Assembly (NCBI GenBank): GCA_037903475.1
Contig: JBAJFG010000362.1
Span: 496,001 to 560,000 of the forward strand
From: Ancylostoma caninum
Taxonomy: Eukaryota; Nematoda; Chromadorea; Rhabditida; Ancylostomatidae
Direction: 5' to 3'
Length of the DNA: 64,000 nucleotides
The translations under genes were made by a program, and so were the position numbers. The notes beneath the pieces were generated by a model. It made no database searches. It had not been told where the DNA came from and was given only the letters and a program-made list of their open reading frames with translations. Numbering within the stretch: position 1 is the first letter of the stretch; each line of letters begins with the position of its first letter. Of the stretch, positions 47,691 through 59,623 are shown one piece after another.

Positions 47691-49939
47691 GGAGCAGTCA
47701 TCTATGAACGTCACTGGCTCAGCTGCTTCCACCTGTCTTGGCAAAATCAAACAAATAATTAATTACCTTGTGTCTTCATTGTTCATTGAACATACATAGG
47801 CTCTATTAGTATGTAGAATATTTAGTCGTTCAATAAGTAATGGTATGTAATAATAATAATCTGATTTGTAAGCCCGCTCTAGAATGAAGATTCGATCGCA
47901 TTGTATTTCTCTGAAAAAGAAATGGTGAAAAATACTGTGATCAACCTTTCTGGACGAATCTGGACGTGGGGTGTTAGCTATTCGCAGGATATGTGTGCAT
48001 ATAAATTGAGTATGAAGCACAAAATCACGCTCACTTGTTTTCCTAGGAATATGAGGAACTTCGGAAGTCTCCTTGGGAACTACTGATGAAAGGGTCCAAG
48101 ACGCGGGGGCGCCAAAGAGACCACACTTCCAGTCCAGTTCAAACCCCGAAACCGGTGTGTGAACGACTAAACAGCATTCTAGCTCTCCTACATTCTCCCC
48201 ACAGCTCCCATTACTTTCAATTTATCTTTAAAGGCAGCACTCACGCTGAAAAAAGTTTTCTCGCATTTGGGCTCATTTTAAAGGTGCCATCAATTGGAAT
48301 GTAACCGTAAAAGGAATCACTCCAAATCCTGCAGTTACTCGAGTAATAAAACTCGTACGCATGTTCAAATGCGCCCATCATGCTCAATCCGCCCCAGTGT
48401 CTTTAATCATGTGCGGCTGTGTTTCCCAGCTGATACAGAATCGATGAGTATTTTCGGATAGCGTTGATCCTTTCCACACCTCGGCGGGCGCATCCATCTC
48501 AGGCGACATATCTCGTTCAAATGGGCATGTATTGGCAAAATACAACAGTATTTCTCGCAAACGTTGCCTTTTTTGATGGTCTTTCCTCTCTTATGTAGTA
48601 GCCAGAGTAGCCTCCAGACGTTTTATATCATCAGTGCTGTCTTTAAGCAGCATCGTTTTGTTCTACATCCATTAATAACAATAACTTTTGTCTCTTTCAA
48701 TTTCCCGGTATCAACCGCTGAACCTACCCGCTAGGCCACGTCCATGAAACAGCTTTATCCCTAGCAAATATAGAATACTTTACTGTTATGCATAAAAGGT
48801 TTAACTTATTATTTCCCAATCATTTGGCGCATCGACTTAAAATGTACTGTCAGCACCCAGTGCGTCAGTTTCAAATCCCGAACATGCGAAAATTTTGAGT
48901 GTGTAGAATTCGAATTCCCTTTGCCTAAAATTGGATTTATATGAGAAGGCAGGGTAATGTGAGCGTTGCGACCTCAACTCAGGTGGAAATGAATGTTTGA
49001 GACGAGTTCTCGAGGGGTGGGGGGTGGGGTTGGATTTAGGATACGCCACTGGTGAGGATACACCATGGGCTCATCTAGGGACGCTTAACAATCGCCGTGT
49101 GCAGAGTCAGGCCCTTTCACCTTCTCATCTTTCAAAAAAAAAACCAAACGTAGTTACGTAATTAATAAAATACTCTAAGCCAATTTGGAGCCTTACTGCT
49201 CGACATAAAACAGGTTCTGCGTGGAAAAGACCATTGCAGTACTACCTTTCGCAGTAGTGGTTTACTCCATGTCACAATTTCCTTCGAATCCATGCATGGT
49301 TGCACAATCACCCGAAGCTTTTATCATTACAGGGTAATTTATACCAGTTTCAGCTGTGTACTAACATTAGTCGCGCGTCGGACGCACGCATTAATTTACG
49401 CGACAGGCATATATGTATTGAACTAGAAGTCCGAACCACCGCTGCGGACAGCTGCGATGCCTTCTTTTTTTCTGGAAATATGAAATTAGTTCATACTTCT
49501 TCAGGCAGAGTGGGGACATCCGGAAATTTTGTGTCCTCTAGGCTAAGCTGCCTTCAGCTAAGTTGGTTAAGTAATAAACCAACAATAAAAAGGATGGTGG
49601 AGAGCCTGGTTACCCAGTGCTCACTGCGAAAAGCTCTGTGTTCTGCACAATTGGTATCCATTACTTATTTATTAACAACAGCAAACGGTCACAGTGGAAT
49701 CGTTGGTAGAGGCATATGACCTATCTTTCGATGATTCTCTTGCTTCAGTTTACACAGGTATGTTGACGACGTCATTACATGATGAATAGCAGCAATCAAG
49801 AGGTTCTAATACATAGTCCAGAAACAGGAAACAAATGAGCGAAAACAATCGGTCGAGTTGAGTTGTTCGGTTGGGAGCAGCGTAGCTTTCGTGTCTTGAC
49901 TTCAAATTCAGCGAATGAGAGAACAGTATCCAGATCCAC
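47691..49939. repeat. B-C spacer with tRNA-like repeat fragments
   Basis: At about 48090-48160 the sequence CAAAGAGACCACACTTCCAG followed by AGTTCAAACCCC resembles a tRNA 3' half with a B box. A related piece lies at 17650-17715. At 48705-48740 (minus) an A-box-like ACGTGGCCTAGCGGGT is seen, and at 48845-48895 a TTTCAAATCCCG word. No complete tRNA fold was found. A plus-strand open frame at 49300-49719 is unsupported. Confidence 0.35.
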
Positions 49940-52900
49940 TCAGGAAATTACGATCTTATCGCAACTTTCAGCCAAGCCTCTGAAAATAACGTGATTACTC
50001 TTGGAAGGAATAACGTGATTACTCTATAGCAACGTGTACGGTACAAAAATTGAAGAAATAAGTTCTAGGATATTATGGTTGATTCAATTACAATTTAATT
50101 GATTTAAATAATTATATAATCTTGGATATTCCAGTGGGAAGTGGAGGGATAGAGTAGCTGTCATTAAAAAAAGGACCTATCCAGCCACAACTCCAATGGT
50201 CATTCAGATTATTTATGGATTTGTTGAAATTACCACCTATAAATTCAAATAATTGTGAACAAATACGTAAAAAGACGTCGTTAAAAAAATCGTCGCAATT
50301 AAACATGTGTTAGGAAAAAGGGTGGGAGGGGAACGAGACGAAGAATAGGGAGTGGGAGAGTGGAGAAGGTATTATCCAAAATGAGGTAAGAAAATGAAAA
50401 CAATTATAGGGAAACTAAAAACATCCAAGGTAAAATAATTGTGATGCTGTAAAACGGGACGGTGACTCCATTGTCAGCTAGACCTCATCCCTATTCAAGG
50501 GTTCCGTTCACATGTATAGCGGAACACAGAGTGGGCGTTATCCTAGACCTGTGATGGGATTCGTCACTGAGTTTTCCCTTATTAAACGCGGTTACCCACA
50601 CCTTCTTTTTGGCATTCATCACAAATTTTATCCCCAAGCCACGGGGTAAAGTACGAGGCAATCTGTGCCCATCGATAGGAGAGAGGTAAACTTCACTCCC
50701 ACTTACTCTACTTTACTCCCAACCACGAGGTCTCGTACCATGTGGTAAACGTTTACCCCCATTTGAATGATGAATGCCAGCCCTGGATCATTTAGATTAC
50801 ACGTAGCAAAACGCGTTAGCGTGCCCAAATATAGCTTCTATCAGCCGCCAGTCAACATATTTACCCATACTTAACGTTGTATATACCCAAATGCCGCCTA
50901 CGAGTGTGCCTCCTCCCCGGAATGTGTTCCCGAATTTTCAAAGCTACTTTATAAAATGAAAAAAAGATTGCATGAGCTTGTTTCTATTTTTACTTTTGTC
51001 GTTATCCTTAAAATATTTATTGCTGATCGTTTATTTTTAAAATTAAAGGTTTTTGTAAATTTCAGTATTCCGTTTGAGTCCATGGATTGGCGGAGTTGCC
51101 ACTTTTTCCCACGCCCCCTCCTCTGGCTACCTATCCAGTGACGCAGCTCGGGTCATGAAGGACCACAAGAGAATTCCAACGCACTAATCGCACAAGCCTG
51201 ACACGCCCTTTTTAGCCTCTTTGCGTTTGACAACCAAAAAAAAAAGCCCCAGAACCAAGAGCATCAAAAACAAATAGGTAGTTGGATATTAGGAAAGAAG
51301 GATTAGTAATAGCAGTAGGGAAGTGGAAATAAGAAATGTTTGAGGGAGGCCAAAAAGCGATGCATCTCCCCTTTTGCCAGACACTGCCAAAAGTTGATGA
51401 TTTATCAGCATTTTTTTTAAGCAAAAATGGACAAAATTGTCATCAAAGATGCTGTTTGTAATGCTCACCTGGCTCCAGCGTTGGCGGTACAATGGCAGAG
51501 CTTGCGGAAGCCGTCTGTGTCCATTCCATTCACAAGCGCACAATCCTTCAGCGACTTCACAATTTCATGGTTACTTGGCAGGGAAAGGCCGCACCTCAAT
51601 ACGTGACTCTATTTTTGTGCCCATTTTCTCGAATTTTCTCGATCTAAGACGTCACTAACAAGCTATCTCACTAATTATTGGGTACTAATAACAATCTAAG
51701 TAATAAATGAGTTGAATTTTCTATGTATTCGTTCGGAAGTTATTAAGTCCATGGATGTTCTAAGCTTCTCATTCCTAGCGACACCAGAGTGATACCTATC
51801 GATTTTCTGCAGGCGACAGCGCCCACAATCGATAGATATCTAATCGATGACGCGATGCGGTGAGGGCTATATTCTTCATAGAGTGTAACGGTGGTTTTGT
51901 GTGTCGAAAATCCTAGAACTCTCATGCAATATAGTGAATAAACGATGTACTTACCTTCTTGTTCTGAAACATCGGAGACTCTCATCGGTCATACACTTGA
52001 GACGACAAATCGAAAACAGTTTGTCCTCACGGAAGAACTTCATGATTTCGTTTCTGATCCCTAAATTAAGCAATGTGGACAAGAATTAAAATGTTTGCTA
52101 AGGATAACTATTCAAAAATGCTGCAACTCACCTTTTTATCCATAAAAAAACGTTCTTTAGAAAAAAAAAACTCCAGCTTTTCTGAGTAAACTAATCTTTT
52201 CCACAACTCACAATCATTATTCTTGTATCATTCAGTCCTGGATATACCTCAGTAGTCACTGCAGAGCTCACCCTCGACTCCTTGCGGATTCAAATGTGGC
52301 TAGGCTGTCCGTATGTCGTGTCATTTTCCACTCGTTTTTTCCTCTCCGTGTCTTTTCCTCTTCTCTATAGTTTTGTTAACAAAAAAAAAACACAAATTAG
52401 GGAAAAATGGAACTCCTGAGTACAAGGAGGAGAAGCCTTCTATGATCCTTCCGGATAATTGTAGTATTTTTGCATACCGACCAGTGCAGCTGCTCAATCC
52501 TTGGAATAATGTCCTTAATGAGTGGACGAGAATGAGCTCACCCGATTTCTTAAGCTGATCGGTGATCTCCTTCAGCAGAGCGAGCTTCAACGCATCTGGA
52601 TGGAACTTCCGAACCATTAGAGGATTATCGTGAGGAGCACAACTGCAACATTTTCAAACATAGCATTCTTCCGGAATATTCTTCTTTAGTAATGATATCA
52701 TGGTACGAAACATACGTATTCACAAGCTTATTCTTGAAACATTTGATTATTCCATCAATTGATCCATCGATATCCTCAAAACATTTGCGCAGCGGCAAAA
52801 AGGACGCGCCAGTTTTGTTGGCGTGTTTCTAAAAGATAATGAGTACCTGCGAAAAAAAGCTATTTCTAGGATAATAATCCATGATATCTCACCTGGCACT

Positions 52901-53030
52901 GATCCGTGCACTTCATGACAGTGGTCGAGTTGACCTTCGTGCACGGCTTGATTTCGGCACATGTGCATTGTCTAATGCGAAGGCTGTGAACAGCAATAGC
53001 GATAGAAAGGAGCGTGAGCAGACGAATCAT
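49940..53030 (-). pseudogene. Gene C: 16-cysteine family member with a one-base frameshift
   Basis: All six family exons are present: 52893-53030 (signal peptide MIRLLTLLSIAIAVHS, then RQCTCAEIKPC), 52716-52828, 52542-52642, 51955-52061, 51469-51594 and 49940-49979 (GLAESCDKIVIS, stop). Sizes match A and B except exon 4, which is 107 nt instead of 106. The extra base is in an AAAA run near 52020. Before it the frame reads IMKFFREDK, and after it LFSICRLKCM continues in a shifted frame at exactly the paralogues' spacing. All sixteen cysteines exist across the two frames. Either the copy is a young pseudogene or this is a homopolymer assembly error; good splice sites throughout fit both. The last intron is 1.5 kb and holds GGTAAAC-type repeat words. 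Confidence 0.75.
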
Positions 53031-54634
53031 ATTCTAAAAAGTGTTTAAACAGGATAGAATTGTTTATTTGTTTACTCGGAAGGCTTATTTAGGTGTCACA
53101 GCATTTATAGCTCTGGAAACCCTGAGGTGCAAATACAGGAAACTACAGTCGTCCAGATCTGCTCGACACGCTACACCACAGAATCGATAGAAAACAGTGA
53201 TAATAATGGGATGTGGGGATGCACAGACAGTCAGAGCGTCAGGAAGCAACCGCTGCGGCGCGGCGCGCGGGTCCGAATCACTGACCTCTACTATGTATAC
53301 GTGACTACGCATCGTATTTTGGATCCCATCCTTGTTTTTAGGCATGTTTCTGCATTCCGCTCCATTGCAGCCCATTTTGCCAAGTTCAAGAGCAACAGGA
53401 TTATTATGGGTGCCATTTTGAGGGTATTTTCTCGTTCGCCTTGTTAGAAACATAAACACATGGAAAACCATTCATTCATTAATTCAACTTGTGCTCTAAG
53501 AAACATTATGCTCGGTTTCCCTTAGGAAGTTTCAGAAACTTTCTTGTTAGCACTTTAATTTCGAAATAATGGTAAAGTGATACCTGGTCAAGGTATTGTC
53601 AATATTGTCCCTCATCACAGTATGAAAAAAAAACAATGGTTTTGCGACGGTAATGAACTCTATGGTCCTGGTGGTTCTATGTGGTCAGCTCTCTCCTAAA
53701 TCCTTATGGAACTCCACCGAAACTCCCGGAGGACAAGTAAGATGCCAAGAAAATAGAGGACGCACAGTCGGAAAGTAACCGGGAGATACCCTCAGATAAG
53801 TGTGTCGCTAGCGACTGTGAAGTCGGATTATGTCCAGAGGCTCTTTCAGGATGTCAAACAGCTAGCACAATCGCTTGCGACAGAAAAGGAAATGCCACAA
53901 AGGGAGGATGAAACAAAACTGCAGGACGGTCTCGTGCGAACGTGCAACAAACGAGGGCAAGAGAGGAGGTACCGAGTGATGGCTGACCTTTCCCAATTGC
54001 AAGCGGGGTGGAGTGATAGGTGTCTCCTCAGGACTCTTCCATCACCTCATAAAGCTCGTGCAACCTAGTTTGATATGATTGCAGGTCGTTGTTTTACTAG
54101 GCTGTAGCATGCGATGCTAGTAAGTGGCTACAAAGTTTGACGACGAAGACGACGTTATGTCTAAACGTTAGGCCGAAAATAAACGTGTCCTTATAAGAAC
54201 CTGTGTGGCACAAAAGAAAACTTCAGTATTATCATAGCTTCAAAGCTTAGCTAAGTGGAAAATGGCGATATAGTTGTATTTGTAAAGAGTAACATTGCAA
54301 AATACACTCCAGTTACCACAACGCTTTCTCTCACAAGTTACTTCAATGATTTTCTATTTATTTATTTGTACATCCAGTGGGTGGAAGCCAACTAAAGGCC
54401 CTGTGTAGAGATAAGAAATGATATGAAGTGATTAAAGAGAGTGGAAAGAAAATAATGGGTATAGAAAACGTCATGCATTGGAATAACGGGCCATATAGCA
54501 GGTATATGCAGAAACATATGCTGGAACGACCCATCATGTGCTGGCAAAAACCCAAGGAAAATGTTCAAAATCGCCCGTTGGGTAGAAACTTTGTGTTGGG
54601 TTTTGTTCAATTCCTCAATTTTTGCACAAATTTC

Positions 54635-54699
<65 letters not shown>

Positions 54700-55425
54700 C
54701 AAATTATTTAAATTCTACTTTAATTCTTAGCGAATTTGATTCCGAAAGATCCAGGTCCTAAAAGTGGCGCACACCCTAGCTTTCCCCCCACGCCCTCCCC
54801 ACCCCCACCATCTCTCGTTTGCACCTTTTACTTAGGGCTGCTGCTAAAACCAAAACAAATCGTGAACATCTGAGGGAGTGAGAAGGGTCAAGTCCATTTG
54901 CCGCTACGCCCTTCGCGCGATAACCCAAAGAAACGTCGAGTTACCAATTTCGAGAATGATTGATTGAAGTGCTGAGCCAGGAATTTTTGGTCGGCGCTCT
55001 GACTTAGAATTGTGAATGTGCTCTATAAACCAGAGTGACACCCAGCTGACACTGGTCATCTTTGCGATACGATTCCTGGAGGCTGTAATTTGAAGTTTGG
55101 TTGAATTTTATGTCCAGGGATGGCGGTGCTGTTCGCTGCATTGCACTGTTGCCTGTATCATTTCATCGCACCGAGTCGGTTATACGAACTTGTTGACAAT
55201 TTTTCAAATTTTCATCTAGAGGAACAGAAAGGTGAAATTCATATGCACAACAAATATTGGTACAATCAAACATCTGCAAACAATACAATGAAAACGAAAT
55301 ATTGCGACCAAAGTGACAACCAATAGCTGAACATGAGAAAAAAAAACGAAAAAAAGGAAAAATATGGGGAAGTAATAGACTCTGTCCAGGTATCCAAACT
55401 GTGCACATCGACAAATGGGCTATCA
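53031..55425. other. C-D spacer with repeats
   Basis: A plus-strand frame at 53802-54068 is open but not recognised. Directly after it, 54120-54220 carries the GACGACGTTATGTCTAAACG / GGCCGAAAATAAACGTG / CCTGTGTGGCAC repeat end also seen near 480 and 33020. That suggests the open frame is the 3' part of a transposon. Confidence 0.4.
54638..54696. repeat. (AT)n microsatellite
   Basis: An uninterrupted AT dinucleotide run of about 29 repeats. Confidence 0.95.
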
Positions 55426-57591
55426 TCAGGATATTGTCACTCCTTGACAAACTTGTGCAAGCCCCCTAAATCAAAGTTCATCATCGAAATGAAAAAATAG
55501 TAGTCGATTTTGCAATAGCCATTTTTTAATGTTTGGTGTACGCTTCATATACTGCCTATTTTTTCACAAAGACTTCAAATTAGAACATATGGGCCTGGAC
55601 CGATCAAAATTACCGCTTCACTGCTGAAACTCCTGGGTCCACACTCACGAATATATCCTTGAAACTTGTGACCTATCAGCTTTTCTATAGTCGTCCAGGA
55701 CCAGTCTCTAGTGACAGAAAAAAGGACAAATAGTATGTAGTAAGAAATGAATACCTAATTCCAGTAGAGGCGACACATTGACAAAGACGACGGAATCCAA
55801 CGGTGCCGAGATCACTTTGAATCATGCACTGCTTTAACACTCCTACCAGTTCGGTGTCGTTTGGAAGTGTTAGGCCACACCTGAAAAGCAGTGCAAACGC
55901 AAAAATCAGACTGATACAATAAAATTCAACTTGAAATTTAAAGGAGCTGCTAGTGGTTTCTTTCGCTTTCACAGCTGTAATTTTACTCTTACTTCAACAA
56001 TCACCTTGCTTGATGAAAATAAACTCACTTTTTCTTATTTATACACCTTGTTGCCATTTGGAACATACATTTCAGGTGGCACGTCGCAAAAGGCATCCCT
56101 CTTTTGAAGATTGGTTGCGCTAGATGTCCAACACCTGAAATACACAGATCATTCGCGTACAGATCAGACTTATAGTCTTTCATTTAGACGGTGCACTCCA
56201 GGTACGGGTCAGCCATTCGGCTGAGTTGGCATTGGAGCGAGCTGATGGGTTAATCAGCCAGTGACACCAATGAAAATGAATATGGTAAAACTTTCACCTC
56301 TCTCCATTGAGAAAATAGCCGCGGTGCTGACGATTATTGGACACTTCCCACCCGCGCGCGTCAGGCTCCGGTGTGACAGTGTAGAGAAGGTGGGCTGCTC
56401 GTGATCTTTTTCGAGCAAAAACAGGTCAGCTCTAAGCTGATATGCCTAGTAAGGTGCTAGAGTGAGCCAGGACCCCTTTTGAAGCATGTTTGGCTGTTTC
56501 TTCCCAGGTTCAAGGATGCAAAACGGCCTGAGGCGACGCGTGCGGGTGGTAAGTGTCCGTAGACGGGTGCTGACCGGTGCGTGGTGTGCACCGTCCGAAT
56601 GAACAAACTATATTTCCGTCCTTGTGGATTTTGCCTCAATGGCTCGGGACCTTCAGTGAAAAAAAACTGGATGGATTTCTTCATTACCTAGTTTTAATTT
56701 TTGGTCTCATCCCGTACATATAGTATGAACTAGCACTGAAAATTCCACCTACTTCTAGTTACATCGAAAGTAAAACAACGTCATATGTCATTTGAATTTT
56801 TGAACTGTTTATTCATGTACCTATTTATCTACATATTTACCTTCAGAAGTGCACAAAGCAAAAAAAACGTTCCAGATGAGTAGAATAGAAAAGCAATGTA
56901 CTTTTGCTCTATAATTCTTCTAATTTACACTATTCAGCAAAAAAAAGGAAAAGAAAAGGGATTTTCATATTATTTTTCCATTCCCCCCGTATGCGTCACT
57001 TCCTATTGCTATATAATCTCTGTAATTAGTTATGTTAAAACGAATGAAGAGCACTACCTCCTCTTTTCACGACAGTGGTTGCTTCAGAAAGGACAGCTAG
57101 CTTGAACGTGTCTACGGTACGCTTTGGTACCATAGCTGGTGGACCTATTGCACACCTGAAATTATCCTAGTCAAGTTGCAAGCAGGTTCGAAAAATCTAG
57201 AAAACTCTTAAGTACGTGTTGGAAAGCGCATCAGCAGCGCATCTGATCATGCTCTCTACAGGGGCTCCGATTTGCATCAAGCACATCCGAAATGCAGGAT
57301 ACGACATTCCAAGTGACGGTGCATGACGCTGAAATATGCTATTCTATCATAGCTGAAAATCGAGCATTTCTTACAGGAAGGAGCACCATGTGCATAGAAA
57401 CTCGCTATTTCTACTACTCTGGAGAAAAGTAACAAAGTAAAGTAGCTTACCTGGCATTTGTCCCCGCATTGTAAAATTTCCATAGCGGTGAGAGGTCGAC
57501 AATTTTGCAGCTCCTGACACCTACATTGACGGAGCATCTCAGTTTTCGTGGGGATGACCAGGAACGCTAAGAGGAAAATCACTCGATTCAT
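55426..57591 (-). CDS. Gene D: 16-cysteine secreted protein
   Basis: Six exons in family phase: 57451-57591, 57216-57328, 57058-57155, 56029-56134, 55755-55880 and 55426-55465, giving 207 aa. The start is a signal peptide (MNRVIFLLAFLVIPTKTE) followed by MLRQCRCQELQNC. Exon 3 is one codon shorter and exon 1 one codon longer than in A and B. All sixteen cysteines are kept (for example FATCHLKCMF, KCGLTLPND, GFRRLCQC and GLAQVCQGVTIS before the stop), while most other residues have changed. Within the window it is nearest to gene E, sharing PKR(T/Y)(V/M)(D/E)TFKLA in exon 3. The strict keeping of phase and cysteines over such divergence argues that it is functional. No family name can be given. 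Confidence 0.82.
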
Positions 57592-59623
57592 GGCTCAGGG
57601 ACTTGTCGGGAAAAGTAGCCTCTTCGAAGAAATGGCCGACTTTTATACAGTGGTCGCATGGCTAGTTAAACATGATGGGATCAAATCAATTTACCCTACT
57701 CCTAGTGTAGTTAACTGGCTACACACTGTACCCTTGTTGTTCTAACCTGTCTGCCCTGTTATGTTGAAGGAAGAACTTTACAACAGCAACTAAGTATAGT
57801 ATTAGTGCAGATAGTCCTTCGACTCTGCTGTGGACTCCCAGATATTAATAACTAAGCCCTCCACTCTGGACCAAGATTATGATTGCAGGACCAGGACTAG
57901 ATCAGTCTTCAGTTCTGAAACATTTCATCTGTCCAAGTGTAAGCGTGCTTACACAGGAATTTTCTGTTCAGAAGTGTGTAAAAGTACTTAGAAGTAGCCT
58001 CAATAGTGAATGCTGGGGTCAAACGTCCGTAATATGATAGGGTCGACATTACCAGACGCCAAACGTCGTCGACCAGCATCCTGAATGATTGAAGGTCCCT
58101 GAAAAAGAATAGAATGCAGTGAAGCCTTCCGCACATGAGGTGTGTTTTAATTTGGTCACTGCAGCTTTCTGGCTCATTTCCGTCATTGAGGTTACCCATG
58201 GTAAAGGTGTCAACATACCCGAGTTTACTCTTTTAGCAGCGGGACGAAAGAGGAACGTTTACACATGAATGGTTATCCATGAAGCTATAGAACCAGCATG
58301 TAAATTACTTCTTCTTTTGCAATTTCTGCTTTGCTCGCAGGTTTACCCTTCCTTCAATCAGGACCCGGATGCATAAATGGGATTACCCATGGTAAACGTG
58401 CTACTGCACTAAAATTCACCCTTTTCTGGAATGCATCGGCATGGTTACCCATACGTGACATTAGCTATCCCCAGCTGCTACCCTTGGTAACAATAACAAT
58501 GTGTATGAGAACATGCACCCTTCTAATAATGCATCCGAACCCTGTTTGTTTACATGATCATCTCCCTGGTACTCTCGATAGTTATTCCTTACATTAGGGT
58601 AGTGAAGGCTGGCATAATGGGGATTATAACGGAGCTTCTCTGAAAGTGATACTTAGAGCCCGGATGCATCAGTGAGGTTACCCATGGTAAACGTGTTTAT
58701 GTTCCGAAATTCACCCTCCGCATGTCTACCCTTACGTTTTATCTATACCCAGCTGCTAGCCATGGATATGAAATTGCTAATTTACGGATATAGTTTAGTG
58801 GCATTTACTCTTTTGAACTCCTTTCACGCTCGAAGGTTTTCTCCTTACCTGTAATAAAAAAAAATTCTCCTTACCGTTAATAAAAGAAAACTAATAGCAG
58901 TTTCGTCGCCGCCTTGTTCGAAATACTTGGTCAGTTAAAGGCACCATCGCACCTTGTTCGCGAGAAAAGAATCTCCAGAAGTTGAATGTTCATGTGATTC
59001 CGTGCAAAATTTCCGTAAAAAACCCGCAACAATTCTCGAGGAGCCTGGGGGCGGAGCCTAGGAGCGGGACCGAAGAACTATCTCAATAATTCACTCAACT
59101 TCTGGGGCAATTCTTGATCCTCGTGAGAGTACCTGATACATTCCTTATCAGCAGAGAAACTCGGTTCCACGCGGTATGAGCAAAGGAATATGTACATAGA
59201 TGAGGTGAAAATCCTGTATTTCACAACGGCTCCGCCCATAGCCTCCTCAATAACTGGAGCTTCAAAACGGGTTTCTCAGCAGTTTTACACGGAATCACAT
59301 ATACCATTTTGATCAGCAGCTACTACGGACTCTTTTCAAGCAAAAATCTCAGGAACGATTCTGAGTTGGCACCGCGCCTTCAAAAAGAATGAGACTGAAA
59401 AACAGCAGGTTTCTCGCTGTAAAATAATGCAAGCGTGGTATATTTCGCAAGCCATTAAATGACGATCCTCACAGATAGCCGCACCGTGCCTTGCGCCAGG
59501 TATCTCATCAAACAGTGAAATTTCCTGGAAAGCTTTCGATGATTATATTATAGCTATCAAACTAATGTGGCATGAAGTAAAATGCAGGCGCTGGTCAGCC
59601 CACAGTCAGCTGGTGTATCCGCC
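57592..59623. repeat. GGTTACCCATGGTAAACGTG repeat array
   Basis: Copies of GG(A/T)TTACCCATGGTAAA(C/G)GTG occur near 58190, 58382 and 58675. The last two extend over ~110 bp with a shared GGATGCAT start, AAATTCACCCT in the middle and a (C/A)CCAGCTGCTA(C/G)CC end, about 300 bp apart. Related words are at 44413-44480 and 50580-50760. No coding exon was recognised. Confidence 0.5.

Noticed and set aside
49300..49719. 139-codon plus-strand open frame
   Set aside because: No signal peptide, domain or splice context. It lies between gene B and the last exon of gene C and is probably chance.
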